A stretch of DNA of 53,334 nt, taken from positions 1 to 53,334 of the forward strand of contig JAOAJY010000001.1 in NCBI GenBank assembly GCA_026413965.1. The letters run 5' to 3'. Position 1 is the first letter of the stretch; the number at the start of each line of letters is the position of its first letter. Shown here piece after piece: positions 17,569 to 25,692 of the stretch. The notes below the pieces were generated by a model. It had not been told where the DNA came from and made no database searches. It saw only the letters and a program-made list of their open reading frames with translations. The DNA comes from Microcaldota archaeon. GTDB taxonomy: Archaea; Micrarchaeota; Micrarchaeia; Anstonellales; Anstonellaceae. The translations under genes and the position numbers were made by a program.

Positions 17569-18669
17569 TCAGCCTAGCAGGTCCAAGTCCAAATCAGCCT
17601 CTGCCAGGCTTGATGGGGAAGAGGCTGCTTGAAGCTCGTAATTTGGGAACTTGGCGCCTGCAAGAACCACAAGCACGCGGATTGAGGATTTCTTTGCGCT
17701 TTTCTCTATTCTGGCTCCCCAGATTATGTGGGAGGAAGGGTCAATCCTTTTTGATACCTCGCTTACTATAAGCTCGGCTTCCTTCAAAGTCATGTCTTCC
17801 CCGCCAATCACATTGATGAGCGCCCTGTTTGCTGTTGAGACATCCACATCCAAAAGAGGCGAGTTCATGGCAGTGTCCACAGCGATAAGCGCCCTCTGCT
17901 CAGGCTTTGCGTCAACCGAGGCTTCCCCCACCCCAACCACTGCGCAGCCTGCTCCTGAAAGGATGGTGCGCAAGTCGGCAAAGTCAAGATTCACCAACCC
18001 TGCCTTGGTGACAAGCTCGGTTATGCCTTTCACTGCCCCTGCAAGCACCTCATCGCTGACCTTGAAGGCAGTATTCAAGGGCAAATCCGGAACAATTGAG
18101 AGCAGCTTGTCGTTGGGGATGACTATGACCGTGTCTGCGTGCTTCCGCAGCTTCTCCAAGCCCTCAAGCGCATTGTGCATCCTTATTTTGCCTTCTGAGG
18201 AGAAAGGCAGAGTGACCACTGCGATAGTGAGGGCTCCTACTGCTTTCGCCTGCTCAGCAATTATTGCTGCGCTTCCGGTGCCTGTGCCTCCGCCAAGCCC
18301 GCAAGTCACAAAAACCATCATCCCGTCTGAGATAGCTGCTTTTATCTCCTCAACTGATTCTTTTGCTGCAGCCTCGCCCACAGCAGGGTTTGAGCCTGCC
18401 CCCATGCCTTTTGTGGTCTTTTTGCCAAGCAGAATCTTCTTGTCCGCCCGCATTTTGACAAGGTGCTGCACATCGGTATTCATGGCGATAAGCTTTGCGC
18501 CCTCAATCCTCATGTCAAACATCCTTGCCATGGTGTTGCAGCCTGAGCCGCCTGCCCCAACCACATAAATCTTCGGCTTGGACTGCTCAATGAATTTCAA
18601 AAGCTCGGCATCTTCCGGGCTCACTGTCACCCCTTCAGGAATCTGCGACTCTATATTGTCAAGGCCCAT
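17569..18669 (-). CDS. ftsZ: Cell division protein FtsZ (FtsZ1-type)
   Basis: 366-residue tubulin-like GTPase. It has GAGGSGCNTM near residue 40, the MNTD strand, the tubulin signature GGGTGTG near residue 130, the T7 loop segment NLDFADLRTIL and VIGGEDMTL. It polymerises with GTP at the division site. The C-terminus ends in an acidic DLDLDLLG tail, a possible docking peptide. ATG 18669 is preferred to ATG 18675 because GAGGAAG then sits 6 nt upstream. TATA is near 18733, predicting a leader of about 38 nt. The operon continues to secE and spt5. A second ftsZ lies at 48-49 kb. Confidence 0.96.
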   Translation of the reverse strand: MGLDNIESQIPEGVTVSPEDAELLKFIEQSKPKIYVVGAGGSGCNTMARMFDMRIEGAKLIAMNTDVQHLVKMRADKKILLGKKTTKGMGAGSNPAVGEAAAKESVEEIKAAISDGMMVFVTCGLGGGTGTGSAAIIAEQAKAVGALTIAVVTLPFSSEGKIRMHNALEGLEKLRKHADTVIVIPNDKLLSIVPDLPLNTAFKVSDEVLAGAVKGITELVTKAGLVNLDFADLRTILSGAGCAVVGVGEASVDAKPEQRALIAVDTAMNSPLLDVDVSTANRALINVIGGEDMTLKEAELIVSEVSKRIDPSSHIIWGARIEKSAKKSSIRVLVVLAGAKFPNYELQAASSPSSLAEADLDLDLLG

Positions 18670-18727
18670 GAGCATCTTCCTCGCGCATGCTAACCCATTT
18701 ATCTTTCACGTCGGATATGCCGAGGAA

Positions 18728-18739
18728 AATTTATAATAC
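18728..18739 (-). promoter_or_regulatory. TATA box for ftsZ-secE-spt5
   Basis: ATTATAAATTTT on the minus strand, centred near 18733, predicts a start near 18707. This leaves a short leader with a Shine-Dalgarno site, unlike the leaderless genes nearby. Confidence 0.5.
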
Positions 18740-18772
18740 CCTCTTTAAGCGCACATCCCTTAGTCCCCAGCT

Positions 18773-20329
18773 TCAGCCAACTGTCCCAAGAACCACTTTC
18801 CTAAGCTCCACAGGCTCCCAGCCCTCAAGGGCCTTTATGGCAAAGTCCAGCTTGGTTTCTGAGTTGGAGTGTATCTCAAAAAGCACATCCCCTTTTTTCA
18901 CGCTGTCCCCTCTTTCGCAGCAAAGCAGGACGCCGGCTGCCTTGTCATTGGGTGCGCCTGCCGCCCGGGCAACCTTGGAAAGCATCTTGTTGTCTATGTG
19001 GAATATCCTTCCTTGGCTTTGGGCAACCACCTTGTGCTTGTAGGCTGCAGCTGGGACATCGCCAATCTTGACGTTCTTCTTCCCTCCTTGAAGCTCCACA
19101 ATTTCTCGGAATTTGGCAAGGGCTTTGCCTGAAGATAAAATGCTTTGGGCAGCCGAAAAGCCCCTGCCTTTGGGCACCTTTCCAGCCATCTCAAGAAGCT
19201 CGCCTGCAAGCCTGCAGGATTTTTCGCGCAAGTCCCAAGGCCCTGTGTTGTTGAGCACAGAAAGCACGTCTATGCATTCAAGGGCAGGCCCCACCCCTTT
19301 GCCTATCGGCTCAGAGCCGTCAGTCACCAAAACCTCTATTTTCATCCCAAGCCTTTTCCCTATGCTTATGAAATTGGAGGCTAGCTTTTTTGCCTCTGCC
19401 TTGTCAGGTATCTTTGCGCCTCGCCCTATCGGTAAGTCAATCACCACATATTCTGCGCCTACGCTTTTTTTCTTGGCAAGAATGGAGGCAAGCATGACGC
19501 CTGTTGGGTCAAGCGAGAGCGGGTTCCTTATCTTGATCAGCTTGTCGTCTGCTGAGGCAAGCTTGAGCGCCCCTCCCCAAACCACGCAGCCCCTTGCTTT
19601 CCGGACTATTGAGCGCATTTCCTCAATATCAAGAGATACGCTGCAAAGAGTTTCCATGGTGTCCGCAGTCCCCGCAGCCGAAGTTATGGAGCGGCTTGAG
19701 GTCTTTGGGATGTAAAGGCCTGCGGCTGCCACTATAGGAACCACCACCATGGTGGTGCGGTTGCCTGCCACCCCTCCTATGCAATGCTTGTCGCATATGG
19801 GCCTTTTGCCAAGCTGCAGAGTCTGCCCGGTCTTGACCACTGCCTCGGTGAGCCCAACCACCTCATCATCGCTCATCCCCCTTATGTAAAGCGAGGTTAT
19901 GTAAGAGGCAAGCTCAGCCTCAGACAGCCGGTTCTCCATAAGCTCGCGCATTATGGTTTCAGTCTCCTGTGCAGAAAGCGGAAAGCCGTCCATTTTTTTC
20001 TTGATGAATTCTATTGAGGCTGGCCTTTGCATGTGCTTTATCTCTATCCTTTCGTCTTCGCTTGCCTCCAGCTCTTCTGCAACCTCAGAAAAAAGCATTA
20101 TCTCCCCGCGCCGCACAAGCTCTGGGGACAGGTCAATCAAAGCAACCGCCTCCTTGCCGCTTTCTGTGCGCAGTATCACGCGGTGGGAGGCATAAAGGTC
20201 GTTCTCATGGGCATCATCTTCATTGAGGACCACGATTTTGCCGCCTGCAGTCAGGTCCATGAGCCTGGCTTTGCAGAAGAATTTTTTGTATTCCCAGACT
20301 TTGTCCTTTGGGCTGACGGCAGGCTTCAT
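18773..20329 (-). CDS. deoA: AMP phosphorylase
   Basis: 518-residue archaeal AMP phosphorylase. An extra N-terminal domain of about 85 residues (TAGGKIVVLNEDD) distinguishes it from bacterial thymidine phosphorylases. The catalytic body has KHCIGGVAGNRTTMVVVPIVAAAG, TSSRSITSAAGTADTME and the C-terminal barrel-sandwich with KKGDVLFEIHS. It converts AMP and phosphate to ribose-1,5-bisphosphate, feeding a nucleotide salvage route that, in other archaea, uses R15P isomerase and type III RuBisCO. Those partners are not in this window. The ATG is 26 nt from a TATA box inside the 5S downstream region, so it is probably leaderless. Confidence 0.93.
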   Translation of the reverse strand: MKPAVSPKDKVWEYKKFFCKARLMDLTAGGKIVVLNEDDAHENDLYASHRVILRTESGKEAVALIDLSPELVRRGEIMLFSEVAEELEASEDERIEIKHMQRPASIEFIKKKMDGFPLSAQETETIMRELMENRLSEAELASYITSLYIRGMSDDEVVGLTEAVVKTGQTLQLGKRPICDKHCIGGVAGNRTTMVVVPIVAAAGLYIPKTSSRSITSAAGTADTMETLCSVSLDIEEMRSIVRKARGCVVWGGALKLASADDKLIKIRNPLSLDPTGVMLASILAKKKSVGAEYVVIDLPIGRGAKIPDKAEAKKLASNFISIGKRLGMKIEVLVTDGSEPIGKGVGPALECIDVLSVLNNTGPWDLREKSCRLAGELLEMAGKVPKGRGFSAAQSILSSGKALAKFREIVELQGGKKNVKIGDVPAAAYKHKVVAQSQGRIFHIDNKMLSKVARAAGAPNDKAAGVLLCCERGDSVKKGDVLFEIHSNSETKLDFAIKALEGWEPVELRKVVLGTVG

Positions 20330-20349
20330 GCCCCAGCATACTCTGAAGA

Positions 20350-20361
20350 GATTTAAAAAGA
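20350..20361 (-). promoter_or_regulatory. TATA box for AMP phosphorylase
   Basis: CTTTTTAAATC on the minus strand, centred 26 nt upstream of ATG 20329. It lies 20 nt past the 3' end of the 5S rRNA gene. Confidence 0.55.
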
Positions 20362-20376
20362 ATTAGGAATTTGCTT

Positions 20377-20495
20377 GTGTCAGCAGCAACGCGCCTTCCC
20401 GCGCCAAGCGCAGTACAAGCCACGTCGTGCAGGAGCTTAACTTCCGAGTTCGGAATGGGTTCGGGTGTTTCCCCCTGCCTATGGCCGCTGACAAG
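20377..20495 (-). rRNA. rrf: 5S ribosomal RNA
   Basis: Read on the minus strand, the conserved loop sequence CCGAACTCGGAAGTTAAG is present. The ends form a closing helix: GTCAGC at the 5' end pairs with GCTGAC at the 3' end and extends with flanking TTGT/ACAA bases. The size, about 115-119 nt, is standard. No 16S, 23S or tRNA gene is adjacent, and a TATA box lies about 25 nt upstream, so this is an independently transcribed 5S gene. Exact ends are uncertain by a few bases. Confidence 0.93.
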
Positions 20496-20514
20496 CCTTG
20501 GATATGCTGGCAAA

Positions 20515-20525
20515 TGTTTTTAACC
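20515..20525 (-). promoter_or_regulatory. TATA box for 5S rRNA
   Basis: GGTTAAAAAC on the minus strand, centred about 25 nt upstream of the 5S 5' end. Confidence 0.5.
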
Positions 20526-20599
20526 ATTTCCGACAAGAAAGCAGCCTGATATTTTTTTACACGAATTGACACAATATCAATTTGAGGAGGAGGTGCCCC

Positions 20600-21304
20600 A
20601 TGCAAAAAAAGAAAGAAACGCCTTATTATCTTGAGGTTCCTGCTTTGCCGAACCCCATAAGCAAAAGCAGGGCAGTATTCCTCCGCCTCTTCGGAAAGCT
20701 GGAGAAGGCAGAAGCAAGATACAAGGAAGCTTTGATTGAGCATGAGGCTTTCAAGAAAGCTTCTTTTTGGGCTTCAAAGAGGAATTATATTGAGGCAGGC
20801 AACTGCCTTCTTTACGCAGCAGAAAAAATTGGCGATGGGAAAGAGCCTTCAGAAAATCTTTCAGAAAGCCAATTTTCCCTTCTGCAAAAAGCAATAGAAT
20901 GCTACAAGAAGTGGCAAGAGTCTGAGGGAAAAAGCGCCTATGTCCTCATCAAGCTTGGGGAATGCTGCCACTACCTTAGGCAGCCCTCTGAGCATGCCAA
21001 ACATTTCGCTGAGGCAATCAGAATTTCTGGGCTAGCAAAAGCGGACAACAAGGCCCAGGCTGCCCAAAAGCTTCATGAAATCAAGCACAGCCTCCTTTTG
21101 GAGCTTTATTCGGAAGAATTCTCTTTGGAAAAGGCTTTATTTTTGATAAGAGAATTCAGGCAGACTGCCAAAAAAACAGGAAAAGACGCATCAAAAGAGG
21201 CAGAAAAGTGGCTGAACGAAACCCTGCAGGAATACGCAAATTCTGGAGGCAATGATGAGGCATGCCATGCGCTTGCTGGAAAAGGCAGGGGGAAAAGAAG
21301 GTGA
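20600..21304 (+). CDS. Hypothetical helical-repeat protein
   Basis: 234 residues, not recognised as a known family. The sequence is predicted almost fully helical, with repeated helix pairs such as YIEAGNCLLYAAEKIGD, AIECYKKWQESEG and KLGECCHYLRQPSEHAKHFAEA. Spacing and small residues resemble TPR-like or alpha-SNAP-like repeats. No signal peptide or membrane helix. ATG 20600 is chosen because GGAGGAGGT lies 4 nt upstream; the frame is open earlier only through a weak TTG. It probably acts as a cytoplasmic protein-binding scaffold, but nothing shows its partner. Confidence 0.6.
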   Translation: MQKKKETPYYLEVPALPNPISKSRAVFLRLFGKLEKAEARYKEALIEHEAFKKASFWASKRNYIEAGNCLLYAAEKIGDGKEPSENLSESQFSLLQKAIECYKKWQESEGKSAYVLIKLGECCHYLRQPSEHAKHFAEAIRISGLAKADNKAQAAQKLHEIKHSLLLELYSEEFSLEKALFLIREFRQTAKKTGKDASKEAEKWLNETLQEYANSGGNDEACHALAGKGRGKRR

Positions 21305-21315
21305 GCCCGCAACTG

Positions 21316-21326
21316 CTTTAAAAAAC
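21316..21326 (+). promoter_or_regulatory. TATA box for the GT4 glycosyltransferase
   Basis: CTTTAAAAAA centred about 26 nt upstream of ATG 21347, fitting a leaderless transcript. Confidence 0.5.
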
Positions 21327-21346
21327 TCTAACGCGATTTTTCCATC

Positions 21347-22465
21347 ATGAATATTGCCATGTTCACAGACAGCTACCTGCCGAACACTGATGGGGTAGTG
21401 ACATCCATAATAAACTACCGGAAAGGGCTGGAAAAAGAAGGGCACCGCATGATAATTTTTGCCCCAGACTCCCCAATGGCAAAAAAAGAGGCAGGAGTTT
21501 ACCGATATGCCGCAGTGCCCTTTCCCCCTTATCCAGAATACCGCGCCGCCATTTTCCCATATGTTCCAGCAGACATTGCTAAAAAAAACAGCATTTCGCT
21601 TGTCCACTGCAAAGCCATGGTGAGCATGGGGGTCTCTGCCTTCTCCTTCGCCAACCGCGCCAAGCTGCCCTCAATAGCTTCGCTTGAGACCATGATACCA
21701 GAGGGGGCGCACTACATTGTCCCAAGCAGGACTGCCGAGAGGATAGGCAGGAAGATAGGATGGGCCTATTTGCGCTGGCTTTACCGGCATTTTGAGCTGA
21801 TAACCGCCCCTTCCAAGCATGCGCAGCGCATTTTAGCCGAAAATAAGATAGACTCTGAGATTTTGCCCTCGCCGATAGACACTGATAGGTTTTTCCCAAG
21901 CAAAAATTGCGCAGAGCTTAAAAAAAGGCTGGGCTTGGAGGGCAAGAAAGTGGCAATAGCAGTAGGCAGGGTGGTCAAGGAAAAAAACTATTCTTTCCTG
22001 GTTTCTGTGGCAAAGGAGATGAAAGACAGCGCGGCATGCTTTTTGATAGTTGGAAAAGGCCCTTATATGGATGAGCTGAAGCAGCAGGCCTGGAAAGAAG
22101 GGGTCTTTGGCATGTTCAAGTTCGCTGGATTTGTGGAAGACAGCCTGCTTCCAGACTACTACAACGCGGCAGATGCCATGATTTTCCCTTCCTCTTTTGA
22201 GACACAAGGGCTGGCGCATCTTGAGGCAATGGCTTGCGGAAAGCCTGCCTGCGTGCTTGAGGGCACCCCCATGCAGGAGGTCATAGTGGAAGGGAAAAAC
22301 GGCCGCAGCTTTCAATATGACCCAAAGGAATGCGCTGAAAAGCTTGCGGATTGCATTGAAAAATCCGGGCGCATGGCAAAGGCAGCAAGAAAGACCGCGC
22401 TTGGGTTTTCCATACCAGCCTGCACTGCCAGGCTTTTGAGGCTTTACCAAAGGCTTCTTGAATAA
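21347..22465 (+). CDS. Glycosyltransferase family 4
   Basis: 372-residue retaining GT-B glycosyltransferase. N-terminal FTDSYLPNTDGVVTSI is typical of the diacylglycerol/phosphatidylinositol glycosyltransferase group. The C-terminal nucleotide-sugar domain has VGRVVKEKN, VGKGPY, and FPSSFETQGLAHLEAMACGKP with the EX7E pair. It probably adds a hexose to a lipid acceptor at the inner membrane face, but the substrate is not determined. It is transcribed leaderless and alone, or with the VirB4-like operon that starts 56 nt later. Confidence 0.88.
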   Translation: MNIAMFTDSYLPNTDGVVTSIINYRKGLEKEGHRMIIFAPDSPMAKKEAGVYRYAAVPFPPYPEYRAAIFPYVPADIAKKNSISLVHCKAMVSMGVSAFSFANRAKLPSIASLETMIPEGAHYIVPSRTAERIGRKIGWAYLRWLYRHFELITAPSKHAQRILAENKIDSEILPSPIDTDRFFPSKNCAELKKRLGLEGKKVAIAVGRVVKEKNYSFLVSVAKEMKDSAACFLIVGKGPYMDELKQQAWKEGVFGMFKFAGFVEDSLLPDYYNAADAMIFPSSFETQGLAHLEAMACGKPACVLEGTPMQEVIVEGKNGRSFQYDPKECAEKLADCIEKSGRMAKAARKTALGFSIPACTARLLRLYQRLLE

Positions 22466-22481
22466 GACGAAAGACAAAACC

Positions 22482-22490
22482 TTATTAAGC
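22482..22490 (+). promoter_or_regulatory. Putative TATA box for the VirB4-like operon
   Basis: TTATTAAG lies about 35 nt upstream of ATG 22521, predicting a start near 22512 and a leader of under 10 nt. It is weaker than the other boxes. Confidence 0.35.
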
Positions 22491-22520
22491 ACTCTATGAG
22501 AATGTAGGGCAAGTGAAACC

Positions 22521-23330
22521 ATGGTTAATATCAAATACTATTCTTATGGTTGCGCTGGGCTTGGGATATTGGGGGTGATGGGCACATACATCAGCGCAGG
22601 CAACCCCATACTCCTTTTTGTTTCCAGCTTCATGTGCCTGGTTGGGGCGGCAGGCGCAGTGGCATTCTACAAATACGGCTACTTGCTTGTCCCTCTGCTG
22701 ACTCACCGGGCCAACATAGTGCAGATTATTGAGGGGGGATGGGAGATACCGCCCAGCAACGATGTGGTGGTCAAGAATGTCGGCGGGGTTTATTACGCCT
22801 CAAAATACCTCGGTGTGAGGATTTTTGAGTCAGCCTCAGAGAAGTCTGCGGAAGAAAACATGGTTTATTCCGAGTATTTTGAGAGGGCGATTTCCTCAGT
22901 AAAATATGTGACAAAGTTTGCGATAATGGTCTATATGAAAGACATAACAGAATACAGGAACAGGATAGAGACCAAGCATGCAGAGGCTCAGCTTAGGCTT
23001 GCCCGGGAGCGCGACAAGCCCGAGCCTGATGTTTTGAAGCTTGACCGGTATGAGAAAGAGGTGGCGTCTTGGGAAAACCAGATAAACAAGCTGACTAGGG
23101 GCATAAAGCCCATGGGCTTGGTATCATATGTGATGACTACGGCTGTGGGCGTGAGCAAAGAGGCGGCAATTGCGGCAGCCACTGCGCAGGCAAACGAGCT
23201 GAAAGCCACCATATCAAATGCCTTGAATGTCCAGGTGGAAATCCTGGCTGGGGATGAGATGCTGAGGTGCTTCCAGTGGGAAGTGATGATTCCGCCCACC
23301 CCTGCTGAGCTTGAGCAGGAGCTTTTGTGA
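22521..23330 (+). CDS. Membrane-fused VirB4 N-terminal-domain-like protein (T4SS-like component)
   Basis: 269 residues. Two membrane helices (about 10-27 and 30-52) resemble the VirB3/PrgI helix pair. The rest resembles the N-terminal domain of VirB4/TraC: GGVYYASKYLGVRIFE, an acidic helix SAEENMVYSEYFERAISSV, a strand AIMVYMKDITEYRNRIE, a long charged helical stretch, then VSKEAAIAAATAQANELKATISNAL before an LAGDEMLRCF end. In most systems this part is fused to the motor domain; here the motor is the next gene. The call is from layout and motif order, without a database search. It is the first gene of a six-gene operon and would anchor the ATPase to the membrane. Confidence 0.6.
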   Translation: MVNIKYYSYGCAGLGILGVMGTYISAGNPILLFVSSFMCLVGAAGAVAFYKYGYLLVPLLTHRANIVQIIEGGWEIPPSNDVVVKNVGGVYYASKYLGVRIFESASEKSAEENMVYSEYFERAISSVKYVTKFAIMVYMKDITEYRNRIETKHAEAQLRLARERDKPEPDVLKLDRYEKEVASWENQINKLTRGIKPMGLVSYVMTTAVGVSKEAAIAAATAQANELKATISNALNVQVEILAGDEMLRCFQWEVMIPPTPAELEQELL

Positions 23331-23340
23331 AGAGGTTTTT

Positions 23341-24930
23341 ATGGGAAGACTGGTGCTTTCAGACATTGACAATGTGGATGTGGGCAAGCGGAATTTCTTC
23401 GTGCGCCCGCCAGAGCCTCCTGAAGAGGTCTTGATGAGCGACCCCACCAACTCCATCTATATTGGCAAGACCAAAATTTTCCATGTCCCTTTTTACTGGA
23501 CATTCCAGAAAACCACCAACCCGCACATCTGCGTGGTCGGAATAACCGGATCAGGAAAGTCCTATTTTGTCAAGACTTTCCTGACCAGAGCAAGCTTTGT
23601 ATGGGGGACGAATGCCTTCATAATAGACTGGGCAGGGGAATACAAAGACTGGGTAAAGCAGACAGGCGGGAAGGTCATCTCTCTTGGGAAAGGCGCGGCA
23701 ATCAACCTTCTTGACACAGCAGGCATGAAGCCAAATGACAGGATAAAGCAGGTCATGAGGACTCTGGATCTGCTCACAGACGTAAGCCGCTATCCTGAGC
23801 AGCGCAGGCTCACCGAGCTTGCAATAGAGAAAGCCTATGTGAATGCGAAATTCAAGCTGGACTCCAAAATGCAGGTTGATGGGCTAGGCAGGCCCTTGCG
23901 CCCTCCTACGCTGCGCGATGTTCAGAAGATATTGGAGGACATGAGCGAGGCAGGAACTTACGAATTTCCAGCTGAGCTTGAGAATGCGATTTACAGGATA
24001 AGGCAATTCACAAGGGAAGGCGAGGACTTTTTCGCCCAGCAATCCACCATAGACTTGGAAAAGCTCACCAAGATAGGGCTGGTTGACTTGGACCTTTCTG
24101 GCTTGCCGGATGAGACATTCAGGGGGCTTGCCGCCCTGTCAATGCTCCAATTCATAAAGGAGAAGATGCGCGAGGAAGGATGGTCGCCAACCAAGGGCTT
24201 GAAGCTGATGGTGGTCTTGGACGAGGCCTGGAAGATTGCGAAAGAGGAGAACTCCGATGCTGTGATGATTGTGCGCGAAGGAAGGAAATACCAATTCGGG
24301 CTGATTGTAGCCTCACAAAACCCCACAGACATATCCGAAGCCATATTCTCAAATGTGGGAACAACATTCATATTGCGGGTCAAATTTGAAAGGTATCTGG
24401 ACTATCTCCAATCCACCCTGAATTTCTCAGATTATCTGCGGGGAGAGATAGCCAAGATGGGAGTGGGGCAGGCAGCAGTCAATATGGCATTCCAGACGCA
24501 GGTGAATTACCCTGAGACGTTCCTGCTTGAGAAGATAGACGGCGAAGAGCCCATGCAGGAGTTCTTCTTAGACCTTGACCGCGTCCTGACGCGCGAAGAG
24601 ATGGCGATGGAGGGGGCTCAAAAGACAGTCTCCTTTGAGAAAGACGAGCTGAAAAAGAAGCTCCGGACTTACGGGATGGGCGAAGAGCAGGCCGACGAGA
24701 TTGCCCTGCTTTTCAGCAAGAAAGGCAGGCGCATTGAGATTGCATCGTTTGTGGTTCTTTTGTCCCGCTACGGAATTGCGCGCAACAACATCTCAAGCTT
24801 CCTCAAAGAGATTGGGCTGGAAGACAGCGTGGTGGTCAGCGTGCTTGCAAATGCTGATGAGCTTGAGATAAAGCTGGGGAATGATGACATAACAGAGCAC
24901 ATACTGAAAGACACTGAGAAGGCTGAGTGA
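23341..24930 (+). CDS. VirB4/HerA-like ATPase (T4SS motor domain) with extra C-terminal domain
   Basis: 529 residues. Walker A GITGSGKS is at residues 67-74, Walker B VVLDEAW at about 291-297 (D294, E295), and the sensor region VASQNPTDISEAIFSNVG follows, the pattern of VirB4/TraC and HerA-type hexameric ATPases. Residues about 430-525 form an extra helical domain also found as a separate protein in the next gene. It would power DNA or protein transfer at the membrane. ATG 23341 is chosen because GAAGAGGT lies 4-5 nt upstream; an earlier in-frame codon would overlap the preceding gene. The N-terminal domain expected of VirB4 is supplied by the upstream gene. Confidence 0.85.
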   Translation: MGRLVLSDIDNVDVGKRNFFVRPPEPPEEVLMSDPTNSIYIGKTKIFHVPFYWTFQKTTNPHICVVGITGSGKSYFVKTFLTRASFVWGTNAFIIDWAGEYKDWVKQTGGKVISLGKGAAINLLDTAGMKPNDRIKQVMRTLDLLTDVSRYPEQRRLTELAIEKAYVNAKFKLDSKMQVDGLGRPLRPPTLRDVQKILEDMSEAGTYEFPAELENAIYRIRQFTREGEDFFAQQSTIDLEKLTKIGLVDLDLSGLPDETFRGLAALSMLQFIKEKMREEGWSPTKGLKLMVVLDEAWKIAKEENSDAVMIVREGRKYQFGLIVASQNPTDISEAIFSNVGTTFILRVKFERYLDYLQSTLNFSDYLRGEIAKMGVGQAAVNMAFQTQVNYPETFLLEKIDGEEPMQEFFLDLDRVLTREEMAMEGAQKTVSFEKDELKKKLRTYGMGEEQADEIALLFSKKGRRIEIASFVVLLSRYGIARNNISSFLKEIGLEDSVVVSVLANADELEIKLGNDDITEHILKDTEKAE

Positions 24931-24931
24931 T

Positions 24932-25228
24932 ATGGCAAAGACGATATTTTTCACGAAAGAGGAGCTGCGCAGGAAGCTTAGGCTCTACGGGCTGGATGAG
25001 GTGCGCATAGCAGAGATAACCAGCGTTTTTGACAAAAACAACAGGCACATAGATGTTGTGTCATTTGTCATAATGCTTGAAAGGTACGGGATACTGCGGA
25101 CGGACATATCGTCATTTTTGCACGATATTGGGATAGACGAAAGCACCATGATAAACATATTCTCCAAGGCAGATTTCACCAGGCTGGGGATGGGAAACCG
25201 CGAGATCACCCAAGTGGTTCTCGCTTAG
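24932..25228 (+). CDS. Small stand-alone copy of the VirB4-like ATPase C-terminal domain
   Basis: 98 residues that align over nearly their full length with residues about 430-525 of the ATPase encoded just upstream, with about 40 identities in 94 positions by eye. Shared blocks include KLRxYG, VSF/ASF-V, RYGI-R and ISSFL-IG. Two pseudo-repeats of helix-turn-helix type are possible. It starts 2 nt after the ATPase stop. The likely history is duplication of the ATPase tail. It could compete for, or extend, the same binding surface on the motor ring. No known family name is assigned. Confidence 0.75.
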   Translation: MAKTIFFTKEELRRKLRLYGLDEVRIAEITSVFDKNNRHIDVVSFVIMLERYGILRTDISSFLHDIGIDESTMINIFSKADFTRLGMGNREITQVVLA

Positions 25229-25239
25229 GGGGGTAGAAT

Positions 25240-25692
25240 ATGGCAAAGGTGTGCATAATATGCGAAAAGGAGGCCGCGCAAGGGCTTGTGGTTGAGGACG
25301 ACGCAGTCATAATCGCCATACGCAAAGTAAAAAACATGCTTGGGGTAGCGAAAAACAACCAGCTTATGGTCTGCGACCTTTGCGCTGAAAGCTACAAGCG
25401 CAAAAGGGAAAGCTATGAAAGGAACATTGTCATACACACAATAATCGCCGCTCTTGTGCTGCTGGCTTTCATACTTCTGCCGCTGTTCACCTCTGGCTTT
25501 TCCATCTGGTCGCTGGTGATGGGCGTGGTGCTTGCAGGAGTGATTATGGGCTTTTCCTTATTCTCGCATGTCCCAAAAGCATCACAAAAAAAGAATGAAG
25601 AGCCGCCCGCAAAAGAATCTGCTGGCAAGCCTGCGGAAAAGCCTTCAAAAGAAAGGAAGCCGAAGAAAAAAAGAAAATCTAAAGGTGGATGA
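25240..25692 (+). CDS. Zinc-ribbon-like small membrane protein
   Basis: 150 residues. A CIIC at the N-terminus and CDLC about 45 residues later form a likely four-cysteine zinc site in the cytoplasm. A helix pair at about 68-108 spans the membrane. The C-terminal 40 residues are Lys/Pro/Glu-rich (PKKKRKSK end), a flexible basic tail that could contact nucleic acid or membrane. It is the fourth gene of the VirB4-like operon, with GGGGGTAG upstream and an ATGA overlap with the next gene. Family unknown; a small accessory subunit of the same complex is the best inference. Confidence 0.65.
   Translation: MAKVCIICEKEAAQGLVVEDDAVIIAIRKVKNMLGVAKNNQLMVCDLCAESYKRKRESYERNIVIHTIIAALVLLAFILLPLFTSGFSIWSLVMGVVLAGVIMGFSLFSHVPKASQKKNEEPPAKESAGKPAEKPSKERKPKKKRKSKGG

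Noticed and set aside
17651-18568. Long open frame (305 codons) on the plus strand opposite ftsZ
   Set aside because: It is the antisense shadow of a well-supported FtsZ gene; its translation is Ser/Pro/Thr-rich with no family features.
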